In this document: positions 1 to 9,262 of the stretch, piece by piece
How the letters are laid out: each line of letters opens with the position of its first letter
Position numbering within the stretch: the first letter of the stretch is position 1
NCBI RefSeq assembly: GCF_014651535.1
Contig: NZ_BMXB01000007.1
Location: forward strand, 62,001-126,000
DNA: 64,000 nucleotides
Source of the DNA: Salinimicrobium marinum
Lineage (GTDB): Bacteria > Bacteroidota > Bacteroidia > Flavobacteriales > Flavobacteriaceae
Direction of reading: 5' to 3'
Translations under genes and position numbers: made by a program
Notes under the pieces: generated by a model
What the model saw: the letters and a program-made list of their open reading frames with translations, nothing else
The model's database searches: none
What the model was told of the DNA's origin: nothing

Positions 1-131
1 GCTCCATTTTCTTCAGAAACCTGTTGTTCTTGTGGTTCGTTATCCTGAACCACAGGTTTAGGACTTGAACAGGAATTAAATAAAATCAGGACTATAAAAA
101 ATTTAAAAAACCAGGAACGTTGTAGGGACAT
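1..131 (-). CDS. Lipoprotein, N-terminal part only (cut by window edge)
   Basis: The minus strand opens with an ATG at 131 and stays open to the window edge for 43 codons. The peptide has a basic N-terminus, a hydrophobic stretch (about residues 8-19) and a cysteine at residue 21 in the context FNSC-SSPKP, a signal peptidase II lipobox. The residues that follow are polar and rich in Gln, Glu and Pro, a typical tether for a surface or periplasmic lipoprotein. It lies just downstream of the minus-strand SusC/SusD pair and on the same strand, so it may be a surface glycan-binding protein or enzyme of that locus (inference). The functional domain is outside the window and cannot be named. Confidence 0.7.
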   Translation of the reverse strand, partial: MSLQRSWFFKFFIVLILFNSCSSPKPVVQDNEPQEQQVSEENG

Positions 132-205
132 ATGATGATTTATTTGACGGTGGATAAATTATTATTTCAGGGCGATCTAAGATAAATAAAGTCGTTAAAC
201 AAATT

Positions 206-232
206 GCCCCCCAGGTTTTCACCAAAGGGGGC
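206..232 (-). terminator. Hairpin downstream of susD (possible terminator)
   Basis: On the minus strand a GCCCCC/GGGGGC stem encloses an inner GGT-GAAA-ACC stem-loop. It follows the susD stop at 255 by about 20 bases. The following tract is only moderately T-rich (AATTTGTTT), so this could be a terminator or a processing/stabilising hairpin between the SusD gene and the next lipoprotein gene. Confidence 0.5.
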
Positions 233-254
233 TAATTTTACTTTTACAGATTGT

Positions 255-1967
255 TTACTCCCAACCCGGATTTTGCTCCAGAGTCACTCCCTGGTCACTA
301 TATAAAGTGATTTGATCTAATGGGACAGGATCAAGGTATACACGAGGATCGGTAAATTGCCTGATGGCAGTTTCGGCTGTTGCCGGGATAATATATCCTT
401 CGTTTCCTTCGGTAAGGGTCAGGCTTTCCAATTCTTCTTCATAATCAGATTTGGAAATCCATGCACCCCTGTTTATATCGGGATTCTCTACCATGTCAAG
501 ATACTCCAGTTTTCCCCATCTTCTTAAATCATCATTTCTGAAACCTTCCATCATCAATTCTACTCTTCGCTCTCTGCGAATTTCCCAGATAATAGGAGAA
601 ACTTCAGGATCACGATCGGGATCTTCATAAGTATTCCCGTTGACGGCAGGTTGATCACCCATTACCTGTAAATCTGGCATGTTTACTCCAGGTCTGTTCC
701 TTAATACGTTTATTGACTTATTCAGGTCCTCCTGAGTTAATGCAGGACCTCCAACAGTAGCAAGTTCTGCAGCAGCTTCAGCATAATTAATTAAAACTTC
801 TCCAAAACGAATAACAGGAGCATCTGTAGGATTAAGGCTTGAAAAAGCTTCTGTATCGTCTTTCATATCTTCATTTAAGAATTTATGTGTAGCATAACCA
901 GTAGTTGAATATGCAGTTGCTACTCCATTTACTCTTAATTCGTATGGCACAACAGTTTCATGTAAACGGGGATCTCTGTTCTCCATTACATTTTCTATCC
1001 CACGATCTCCCTGGTAAAGAGGTGAAATTTCAATAGGCAAACCGTCTTCTGCAAGGTAGGTTTCGACCGCATCTTTGGAAACCCCTGTTTGTGGTTCCCC
1101 TTCGTTGTTATAGCTCATAAGTGAATGAGTAAGCATACCAGTTTCATACTCCCTGAAAAGTATAACTTCAGGATTTCCATCAAGACTTAAAGAACTAAAA
1201 ACATCACGATAGTCACCAAGTGAATACCTACCAGATTCAATTACCTCGTTAGCCGCCCATTTTGCAGCTTCCAGATATTCTGCAGCCTTTTCGGTATTAT
1301 TACCATGATATTTCTGCCAGGTTCCTTCAAAAAGGAACACTCTTGACATAAAAGCTAAAACTACATCCCGGTTTACCTCCTGGCCCTGATTGTTAACAGA
1401 AACCCTCACATTTTCGGCCGCATACCTGAAATCTTCAAGAACTTTATCCATTACAAAAGTCCTGGAATCCCTTTCACGATACAAAGCCTCCGGATCTTCT
1501 TCGGAAAGTTCTTCTTCATACCACGGCACATCTCCAAAGCTACTTACCAGATCATGGTATTCAAGACCTCTGAAAAATCTTCCCACTCCTGTCCAGTGGG
1601 CAGTAGCTTCTTCTTCCATGGGTACACCCTGTACCCGGTCTATAAAAATGTTAGCTTTTCTTACCCAGGCAAAAGTCCAGCCTCCACCTGAAGTGGGAAC
1701 CTGTTTTGTAAAAGGACTGGGGTTTGTAGGACCAAAATCATCATTAAAAGATTCTCCCGTGAAATAATCACCCCACGTGTACCCCCTACCGTATCCGGTA
1801 AAAAATGCGGGATAAAATCCATAAGCAAATGTTTCTACATTCTGCTCGGTCTTCCAGTAGGTCTCATCTACCAATTGATCCTGGGGCGGAACTTCCAGAA
1901 AGTCTTTTTCACAACCAACTATGATTAATGAAAGAAAGAGAATTAAATATATTTTACTAGTTTTCAT
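255..1967 (-). CDS. SusD/RagB family nutrient-binding outer-membrane lipoprotein
   Basis: This is the surface lipoprotein that caps a SusC channel and binds oligosaccharide or peptide cargo. The 570-residue product has a lipobox ending at Cys19 (IIVGC-EKDFL). An early acidic segment with FLEVPPQ resembles the SusD N-terminus, and the C-terminal family signature ERRVELMMEGFRNDDLRRWG lies at about 465-484. Length is normal for the family (500-600). The gene lies 15 bases downstream of its partner susC and the two are clearly co-transcribed. The signature is very strong for family membership, but substrate cannot be read from sequence. No glycoside hydrolase is visible beside this pair inside the window; the partial lipoprotein gene at the left edge may continue the locus. 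Confidence 0.95.
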   Translation of the reverse strand: MKTSKIYLILFLSLIIVGCEKDFLEVPPQDQLVDETYWKTEQNVETFAYGFYPAFFTGYGRGYTWGDYFTGESFNDDFGPTNPSPFTKQVPTSGGGWTFAWVRKANIFIDRVQGVPMEEEATAHWTGVGRFFRGLEYHDLVSSFGDVPWYEEELSEEDPEALYRERDSRTFVMDKVLEDFRYAAENVRVSVNNQGQEVNRDVVLAFMSRVFLFEGTWQKYHGNNTEKAAEYLEAAKWAANEVIESGRYSLGDYRDVFSSLSLDGNPEVILFREYETGMLTHSLMSYNNEGEPQTGVSKDAVETYLAEDGLPIEISPLYQGDRGIENVMENRDPRLHETVVPYELRVNGVATAYSTTGYATHKFLNEDMKDDTEAFSSLNPTDAPVIRFGEVLINYAEAAAELATVGGPALTQEDLNKSINVLRNRPGVNMPDLQVMGDQPAVNGNTYEDPDRDPEVSPIIWEIRRERRVELMMEGFRNDDLRRWGKLEYLDMVENPDINRGAWISKSDYEEELESLTLTEGNEGYIIPATAETAIRQFTDPRVYLDPVPLDQITLYSDQGVTLEQNPGWE

Positions 1968-1982
1968 AAGAATTGTTTTTTA

Positions 1983-4900
1983 TTAAAACGAAGCCTGTAA
2001 TCCGATGGAAAGCGATCTTCTGAATGGATAAACACGTCCAAACGAGTTGGAGTCATTCAATCCTGCAGTCGTATAATTGATCTCTGGATCAATTGGCACA
2101 TCAAGGTTTGTGAATTCAAATAAATTCTCTCCACTAAAATACACTCTAAAATTATTCAGGTGGATATTTTCCGTCAAACTTTGAGGTAAAGAATATCCAA
2201 AAGTTATGTTTTTCATTCTCAGGTAAGACATATCTAGCAAATATCTTGTTTGAGGCTGAAAGTTGGTAGGATTTACCTGTTGATTGGCATTTGTTGGCCT
2301 TGGGTAATAAGCGTCGGTATTTTCCGGAGTCCAGTAATCCAGTTGATGCTCATACCATCCTTCTGCAGGTCTGTAGCCGGGAATAATAACCGGTCCGTTG
2401 GCCCACATATCACGTTGCCCAACACCCTGCATAAACATACTCAGGTCAAATCCTTTCCAGTCTGCTCCCAGTTGTAATCCGTACTGGTAACGTGGTGTTG
2501 AGTTTCCGATAACCTTAAGGTCTCCGGAATCTCCTCTGGTGTTAGATCCATAATCTATAACTCCGTCTCCGTTGATATCCCTGTACTTTACATCACCGGG
2601 ACCGAAGTTGAACCAGGAATTAGTTTCAAATATTTCCTGTGACGGCACTCCTTCGGCATAATCTCCATTTGCATCAAAATCGTCTTCAGTAAAAAGTCGG
2701 TCGGTTTCATATCCCCAAATCTCTCCTAGCATCATTCCTTCATAATAGGTATTGTTCAACCCTGTTATAGGGTTTGGAAGAGCTTCAGTAGTATTTGAGA
2801 ATTTTGTTACTTTTTCCTGATAGTCAGATAACGTAGCCATGGCATTTATATTCAATCCGTTTTCAAAGCTATGTTTGAAATCTACTGTCAATTCCCAACC
2901 TCTTGTTTGTAATTCTCCATAGTTTCTTCTTGGAGCATCTGTACCGAATGAACTTGGCAAAGTAACCCCCTGGCTGTGCATATCACTTACAGTTCTTTCA
3001 TACCAGTCAAAACTTGCTCCTAACCTGTTATTAAAGAATCTTGAATCCACCCCAAAATCAAGAGTAGTTACAGTTTCCCATGTCAATGAAGCCGGTAATG
3101 CACCTGGTGTACGGGAGATTGCAGAAAGGGTTGATCCTCCAACTGTTACCACATTTTGACCACCAATGATCCAGTTTGAATTGGCAGGTGTCATTACTCT
3201 GTATATATTTCTTAAATCTGCATTCTGGTTTCCAATCGCACCATAGGACCCTCTTATTTTCAGAAATGAAAGAGTAGGTTTTGCAAAGTCCATAAATTCT
3301 TCTTCAGAAATTATGTATCCCGCAGAGAAAGATGGGAAAAAAGCCCATTTTTTATCGGCCGATAACCTTGAAGATCCATCATACCTGCCATTTACTTCCA
3401 AAAGGAATTTATCAAGATATGAGTAATTAATCCTTCCAAAAGCACCAAGGGTTGCCCATTTATTTCTGTCACCAGTTACGAACTCGTCACCAGTAGCAAG
3501 TTCCAGCTCTCCTACATTGAGATCGAACAAATTTCTTCTTTGAGAGGAATGGAACCAATATTCGTATTCTTCCATGTCTCCACCGGCAGTTAATTTAACA
3601 TCGTGATCTCCCAATGCAATCTCGTAAGTAGCGAAAGCCTTTGCAGTATTTCTTCTGCTCCAGGATGAATTGTATTGCACCCTGTTATAAACTGCGCTAC
3701 TATATGGAGCATATTCAAGATTTGGACCTGTTGCCCAGAAATTATATGCAGATAACACACCACCGGTTTGGTGCTCGTGCTCCTCTACCCTGTCATGGGT
3801 ATAATCCATATTTATAGATAATCCCTCAATTGGTCTAAAAGTAGTTCCAAGATTTATACGAGACAAAGAGTTTGAAGTTTCATTCATTTTTGCCTGTTCC
3901 ACTTCAGAAATATGGTTTCTAAAAGGTTGTCCTTCAAAGGTTCCGTAAGGGTAGGTCGCCGGCCAGCGGGTGACATAATACCATGGATCATATGTGGCAC
4001 TAGAAAATAGAAAAGGTTCTGTAGACAAAGAGTTGGAGTGTAATACACTTGCTCTTACAGACCACCAGTCTTTTACATCTGTATCAATTCTCATGTTAAG
4101 GTTATACCTGTCATATTGATCTGGATTTACTTTAAGAACACCTTCCTGTCCCAGATATCCAAGACCAACGTAGTAATTGGTGTTTTCACTACCTCCAGAA
4201 ACAGATAAGTCATGTTTCTGCTGAGGAGCCCATTCTTCCATAAACATGTCCAAAGGATCCCATGGTCGGTAGAAAAATAAACGACCGTCTCTTCTTTCGA
4301 AATCACGCCCTTCTACCATCTCCATACCCAGGTCCTGACCTCCGTATTGTGCTTCCCAATCTCTCATTCGCTGAATAGAGGTTTGGTCTATCCACATACC
4401 TACAATTCCAAAAGCATCCTGTGACGGGTCTGTTCTTCGCAGAGCCTCAAAAGCCATTTCGGCACCTTCAGCAGCAGGAGCTACCTGAGGTGTAGTTGTT
4501 GGAGTTGCCCACGAAAAGTTGTTGGAATAAGATATTGTAGGAGCCTGATTCCTTTTACCACTTTTTGTAGTAATAAGGATAACCCCCCATGCAGCACGTG
4601 AACCATATATAGAGGTTGATGCAGCATCTTTCAATACAGATATATCTTTAATGTCCTGAGGATTAATTGCATTAAGATTAGGCACTTCCACGTTATCAAC
4701 AAGAATAAGCGGCTGTGCACCACCCGAACTCCCAAGAGAACCTACAGCTCCCCGTAAATTAATAGAAGGGTTTTCACCAATTTGCCCCGTTGGAGAAGTA
4801 ATGGTCAATCCCGGGGTAGTTCCCTGTAAACCACGTGCAACATCGGTTATTGGTCTGGACTCAAGAACTTCAGTATTTACTGTAGATACCGCACCTGTAA

Positions 4901-5255
4901 GATTAGCTCTTCTCTGAACTCCATATCCAACTACCACCACTTCATCAAGATCTTCAACATCGCTGGAAAGTGTCACCTGGATTGTAGATTGATCATCTAC
5001 AGGAATTTCTCTAGTCTGAAACCCTACATAGGAAAACACTAACACAGCATTTTCCCCGGAAATTTCCAAACTAAATTCACCATCAAAATCGGTAATTGTA
5101 CCGACTGAAGTGTCTTTTACGTAAACTGAAACACCGGGTATTGGCATTCCGGCTTCATCTAATACTTGCCCGGTCACCTCCCGTTCCTGCGCAAACGTTT
5201 GAGCAGAAATAAGAAAAATGAAAAGGGAAAGAACTAGTGTAAGTTTTTTTCTCAT
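1983..5255 (-). CDS. SusC/RagA family TonB-dependent outer-membrane transporter
   Basis: This is a TonB-dependent beta-barrel that imports ligands delivered by its SusD partner. I chose the ATG at 5255 (1090 residues) because it begins a clean signal peptide ending TFA-Q at residue 22; the open frame continues upstream to 5411 but that part is AT-rich and not signal-like. Domains in order: a carboxypeptidase-regulatory-like domain (about 25-98, with GMPIPGVSVYVKDTS), the SusC signature DEVVVVGYG at about 104-112, a plug domain with the LKDAASTSIYGSRAAWGVI segment, then the barrel ending in LSIGLQASF with a terminal Phe as in outer-membrane proteins. No STN domain is present, so direct control through an anti-sigma factor is unlikely. 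The gene is divergent from a second susC across 762 bases. Confidence 0.95.
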   Translation of the reverse strand: MRKKLTLVLSLFIFLISAQTFAQEREVTGQVLDEAGMPIPGVSVYVKDTSVGTITDFDGEFSLEISGENAVLVFSYVGFQTREIPVDDQSTIQVTLSSDVEDLDEVVVVGYGVQRRANLTGAVSTVNTEVLESRPITDVARGLQGTTPGLTITSPTGQIGENPSINLRGAVGSLGSSGGAQPLILVDNVEVPNLNAINPQDIKDISVLKDAASTSIYGSRAAWGVILITTKSGKRNQAPTISYSNNFSWATPTTTPQVAPAAEGAEMAFEALRRTDPSQDAFGIVGMWIDQTSIQRMRDWEAQYGGQDLGMEMVEGRDFERRDGRLFFYRPWDPLDMFMEEWAPQQKHDLSVSGGSENTNYYVGLGYLGQEGVLKVNPDQYDRYNLNMRIDTDVKDWWSVRASVLHSNSLSTEPFLFSSATYDPWYYVTRWPATYPYGTFEGQPFRNHISEVEQAKMNETSNSLSRINLGTTFRPIEGLSINMDYTHDRVEEHEHQTGGVLSAYNFWATGPNLEYAPYSSAVYNRVQYNSSWSRRNTAKAFATYEIALGDHDVKLTAGGDMEEYEYWFHSSQRRNLFDLNVGELELATGDEFVTGDRNKWATLGAFGRINYSYLDKFLLEVNGRYDGSSRLSADKKWAFFPSFSAGYIISEEEFMDFAKPTLSFLKIRGSYGAIGNQNADLRNIYRVMTPANSNWIIGGQNVVTVGGSTLSAISRTPGALPASLTWETVTTLDFGVDSRFFNNRLGASFDWYERTVSDMHSQGVTLPSSFGTDAPRRNYGELQTRGWELTVDFKHSFENGLNINAMATLSDYQEKVTKFSNTTEALPNPITGLNNTYYEGMMLGEIWGYETDRLFTEDDFDANGDYAEGVPSQEIFETNSWFNFGPGDVKYRDINGDGVIDYGSNTRGDSGDLKVIGNSTPRYQYGLQLGADWKGFDLSMFMQGVGQRDMWANGPVIIPGYRPAEGWYEHQLDYWTPENTDAYYPRPTNANQQVNPTNFQPQTRYLLDMSYLRMKNITFGYSLPQSLTENIHLNNFRVYFSGENLFEFTNLDVPIDPEINYTTAGLNDSNSFGRVYPFRRSLSIGLQASF

Positions 5256-6017
5256 AATCAGAAATTTTTGGATATAATTTAGCAGCGGCAAGATAATGCA
5301 AATTATAAAAGAATAAAATGTTTTGTTAAAAATATTTATTAATGCATAATAAACTTTAATGATTTTTTTATTTAAGTATTTACACTTAAAAATTAAATAA
5401 AACAAAAACATAGTGCTTTTATCTTAAAATACTTATATATTAATAGTTATTGAATTCTAAAAAAGACAATTCTGAAATTTTCCATCAAACTGTGAGCAAA
5501 CCGATAAATAGTTGGGAAAGGAAGATTTTAAATATTTAGTAATACTGTTTAAGAGCTATTCCATCAATCTGGAGCATTAAATGCAGAATTTCCAGTGGAG
5601 AATGATTTTTTTAATGGAGCAACAGTGGATTAGAAATAACTTTTTCTGCACCAAAATTAAATAAGGATAATTAGTTTAAACAATTCAAAATTACCTCGTG
5701 GTTATTAGAAAACTCATAGAAAGGGTGTCAATTTCCTTAAGATAACATTAGGAACACCAGTTTTTACAAACCATTTTTCAAGCGATTTTTTTTATTTATA
5801 TTAACAGTTGTGGTCGCAGGTACAACAGAAAACTTCTTACTAAGAAACTTCAATTATTAAAATTTATGGGAAATTAATTATACAATTCTCATAATTTTAT
5901 AAATGTTTTTTTACATTAGCTAAACCGAAAACGTTTTTTCCCCTCTAATATTATAAATTGAAATTAAAATAAATCCAGGCCAACTTGTATTTTTTAACCA
6001 ACCATTAATATTTAAGT
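5256..6017. other. Divergent intergenic region between two susC genes
   Basis: This 762-base AT-rich spacer has no convincing open frame. It must contain both divergent susC promoters. I see an AAAACGTTTT palindrome near 5928, and an imperfect direct repeat (TCCATCAAACTGTGAGC near 5481 and TCCATCAATCTGGAGC near 5560, about 79 bases apart). No clear TAnnTTTG -7 element can be assigned to either start. No RNA gene is recognised. Confidence 0.6.
5928..5937. promoter_or_regulatory. AAAACGTTTT palindrome, possible LacI-family operator
   Basis: A perfect 10-base palindrome with a central CG, inside GAAAACGTTTTTTC, lies 81 bases upstream of the plus-strand susC start. LacI/GalR-family repressors typically bind palindromes with a central CG and A/T-rich arms, and several Bacteroidota sugar loci are controlled by such proteins (family knowledge). 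No regulator gene is encoded nearby, so this is a candidate only. Confidence 0.35.
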
Positions 6018-9000
6018 ATGAAAACATCTTTACTCGTTTTAGTAATAGTCATGCTGTTTCAAACTAATGTTTCCGCACAGGAGTTGTCATTAGTACAGGG
6101 AACAGTAACCGATGCCAACGGGATGCCAATTCCGGGAGTCAGTGTGGTTCAAAAAGGAACCTCCAATGGAACAGTCACCAATTTTGACGGTGAATTTACC
6201 ATTGAAGTTCCCGGCGATGCCGTTCTTGAATTTAATTACCTGGGATATGCTCCACTGGAATATCCTGTAGATGGCCGGGAAACCCTCATTATAGAAATGA
6301 CTCCTGAAGCTTCATCTCTTGATGAAGTGGTGGTAGTGGGTTATGGTACGCAGCGCAAGGCAGACCTTACGGGAGCCGTCTCTGTAGTAGATGTTGAGTC
6401 CATGAACAAGCAGCCTTCACCCCAGGTCTCGGAACGGTTACAGGGCCGGGTTTCTGGTGTAACCATAGCAAGTTCAGGTCAACCGGGGGAGCCACCTCAG
6501 GTCAGGATTCGTGGTATAAACACCTTCGGAAATAGTAATCCATTATATATAATAGACGGGATTCCGGGAGATATCACTTCTCTCAACCCCAATGATATTG
6601 AAAACATGCAGGTGTTAAAAGATGCAGGATCTGCTTCTATTTATGGTGCACGTGCTGCAAATGGAGTGATCATTATTACCACTAAAAAAGGTCGTGGGGA
6701 TCTTAAAGTCAATTACAACGGATTTTATGGAACTCAAAGAGTTCCCGAAGGAAATGTGTATGATATAGCCTCTCCCCAGGAACACGCAGATCTGCGATGG
6801 ATGGCAATGCAAAACACGAATCCGGGAGAAACCATTACAGACAGACAGTATGGAACAGGTTCACAGCCAACACTGCCATATTATATTCTACCGGCAGGTG
6901 CCAGCCAAAGTGAAGTAGACGAATCTACTTATTTTTTAGATCCTTATTATACTGACGGCGGAGTTCTTGGTAGCTTTAACCAGATCATTCGAGCCAACCA
7001 GGAGGGAACCAACTGGTTTCAGGAAATTTTTAATCCGGCACCTATTACCAGCCATGATATTTCTGTAAGCCAGGGTGGAGAAAAGGGGAATGTTTTATTC
7101 TCTTTAAGCTGGATTGACCAGGAGGGAACTTTGATAAATACTTATATGGAGCGGTATACTGCAAGGGTAAATAGCCAGTTTGATTTTTCAGACAACTTTA
7201 GAATTGGTGAAAATCTGGCGGTGTCACTTACAGATGACAACAGGATCAATGTAATGGAAGGAGAGAATCCTATAAATTACGCCTATAGAATGCAGCCAAT
7301 TATACCGGTATATGATATCGCCGGGAATTTTGCGGGAACCCAGGCTCCTTCCCTGGGGAATTCATACAACCCTGTCGCTACTCTGGAAAGAAATAGAAAT
7401 AATGTCTTCAAAACAAACCGAATTTTTGGTAATGTCTTTGCGGAACTGGATTTTCTGGATGTTTTCACTGCCAGAACATCCTTTGGTGGTAGCTATTACA
7501 ACACTAACGGTAATACTTTTACATATCCGGAATATGAAAATGCTGAAAACAGCACTTTTAATCAGCTTCAGAAAACCGCTCAGAACGGTTACGACTGGAC
7601 CTGGTCCAATACGCTTCAATACCAACAGAATTTCAACGACATACACGATGTAAGTGTATTAATTGGTTCTGAAGCATATCATAATCAGTACGAAGAAATG
7701 ATTGGAGTAACACAAGGATATTATTCCTTCGATCCAGATTATGTAAATCTTAGTACCGGTGCAGGAACTCAAACTAATTCAGGATTTTATACTGAAGATG
7801 CACTTTTTTCAGTATTTGGGCGATTAGATTACACGTATGATGACAGATATCTGTTAGGAGCAACCATAAGACGTGATGCAACTTCAAGATTTCAGAATCC
7901 ACGACATGGATGGTTTCCAGCGGTTAGTGCAGGATGGCGAATTTCTAATGAAGCATTTATGGAAGACGTAACCTGGATCGACGATCTAAAATTGCGAGGT
8001 GGATATGGACTCATGGGGAATCAAATGAACGTAGATCCCGCCAACGCCTTTACCACTTATGGAAGTAGCCGCTTTACGTCTTACTATGATATGAACGGTA
8101 CAAACGGTACCCTTGTGGAAGGTTTCGAAAGATCCCGAATTGGAAATCCAGATGCCGGATGGGAAAAAAATGTCAATGCTAACATAGGTATTGATGTAGC
8201 TCTCTTTCAGAACAAACTTCAGATAACAGCAGATTACTACCGCAAGGATGTGATTGACCTGCTATACAACCCGGAGCTTCCGGGTACTGCAGGAGTCTCC
8301 ACCTTCCCTTACGTGAACATTGCTGAAATGAAAAACAGCGGATTGGATTTATCAGCGACTACCTGGGTAGATTTTTCAGATGAATTCAGGATGAATGCTA
8401 CACTAACTCTTACTACGTACGATAATGAAATTGTGAATATTGCAGAAGGAGTTGAATATTTTGACCAGGAAGGAAGAAGGTTCAATGGTAGTTCAATAGT
8501 TAGAAATGCCGTAGGTAATTCTGTTGGCCAATTTTTTGGATACCAGATTGAAGGTTTCTGGAACTCTCAGGAAGAAGTAAATAGCGCCAATAATTCTGCT
8601 CAGGACATTTTGGGAAATCCTGATGCCGAGTATCAGCAGGATATTGGAGTTGGACGGTTCCGCTATGCCGATATCAATGGTGACGGAGTTATTACTGCGG
8701 AAGACAGAACGTTTTTAGGTAATCCAAACCCAAAGTTCACAGGAGGTCTTAACCTGGATTTCACCTATAAAAACTTTGATATGAATATCTTCCTGTACGC
8801 TTCTTACGGTAACGACATCTGGAATCAGGTAAAGTGGTGGCATGATTTCTACAGCTCTTTTGGTGGCGCAAAAAGCACTACCGCCTTGTACGATTCATGG
8901 ACACCTCAAAACCAGAATGCAACGGCTCCTATCCAGGAAACCGGAGGATCATTTAGTACAGCAAACGTTCCAAACTCCTATTTCGTAGAAGATGGATCTT

Positions 9001-9230
9001 ATCTGCGTGCAAAAAATGTGCAGTTGGGCTATACGCTTCCAACCAGTTTGACAGAGAGACTGGGGCTGGACAGACTAAGACTTTATGTACAGGCAACTAA
9101 TTTGTTTACAATAACAGATTATTCTGGTGTAGACCCGGAACTTACAGGATCTGCAACTGCTTTTGGAATTGATGAAGGATCCTATCCTTCACCACGCCAG
9201 TTCATTGGTGGGATTAATCTTTCATTATAA
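6018..9230 (+). CDS. SusC/RagA family TonB-dependent outer-membrane transporter
   Basis: This is the second SusC-type importer in the window, 1070 residues. A signal peptide ends NVSA-Q at residue 20. It is followed by a carboxypeptidase-regulatory-like domain (about 27-95), the DEVVVVGYGTQRKADLTGA signature (102-120), a plug containing ASIYGARAANGVIIITTKKG, and a barrel that ends in a short hydrophobic strand (GGINLSL). No STN domain is present. It is followed after 32 bases by its susD partner. The downstream genes encode glycoside oxidation and cleavage enzymes, so the cargo is probably a glycoside or oligosaccharide destined for C3 oxidation (inference from context). Confidence 0.95.
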   Translation: MKTSLLVLVIVMLFQTNVSAQELSLVQGTVTDANGMPIPGVSVVQKGTSNGTVTNFDGEFTIEVPGDAVLEFNYLGYAPLEYPVDGRETLIIEMTPEASSLDEVVVVGYGTQRKADLTGAVSVVDVESMNKQPSPQVSERLQGRVSGVTIASSGQPGEPPQVRIRGINTFGNSNPLYIIDGIPGDITSLNPNDIENMQVLKDAGSASIYGARAANGVIIITTKKGRGDLKVNYNGFYGTQRVPEGNVYDIASPQEHADLRWMAMQNTNPGETITDRQYGTGSQPTLPYYILPAGASQSEVDESTYFLDPYYTDGGVLGSFNQIIRANQEGTNWFQEIFNPAPITSHDISVSQGGEKGNVLFSLSWIDQEGTLINTYMERYTARVNSQFDFSDNFRIGENLAVSLTDDNRINVMEGENPINYAYRMQPIIPVYDIAGNFAGTQAPSLGNSYNPVATLERNRNNVFKTNRIFGNVFAELDFLDVFTARTSFGGSYYNTNGNTFTYPEYENAENSTFNQLQKTAQNGYDWTWSNTLQYQQNFNDIHDVSVLIGSEAYHNQYEEMIGVTQGYYSFDPDYVNLSTGAGTQTNSGFYTEDALFSVFGRLDYTYDDRYLLGATIRRDATSRFQNPRHGWFPAVSAGWRISNEAFMEDVTWIDDLKLRGGYGLMGNQMNVDPANAFTTYGSSRFTSYYDMNGTNGTLVEGFERSRIGNPDAGWEKNVNANIGIDVALFQNKLQITADYYRKDVIDLLYNPELPGTAGVSTFPYVNIAEMKNSGLDLSATTWVDFSDEFRMNATLTLTTYDNEIVNIAEGVEYFDQEGRRFNGSSIVRNAVGNSVGQFFGYQIEGFWNSQEEVNSANNSAQDILGNPDAEYQQDIGVGRFRYADINGDGVITAEDRTFLGNPNPKFTGGLNLDFTYKNFDMNIFLYASYGNDIWNQVKWWHDFYSSFGGAKSTTALYDSWTPQNQNATAPIQETGGSFSTANVPNSYFVEDGSYLRAKNVQLGYTLPTSLTERLGLDRLRLYVQATNLFTITDYSGVDPELTGSATAFGIDEGSYPSPRQFIGGINLSL

Positions 9231-9262
9231 AAAAATATTCACAGAACTTAAAATACCAGAAG

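Noticed and set aside
1390-1767. 125-codon plus-strand frame opposite susD
   Set aside because: Fully antisense to a well-supported SusD gene; Ser/Leu-rich shadow composition.
5256-5411. Longer N-terminus for the minus-strand SusC from an ATG at 5411
   Set aside because: The extra 52 residues are AT-rich-derived, hydrophobic and Lys/Ile/Tyr-heavy, and they would precede a perfect signal peptide starting at 5255.
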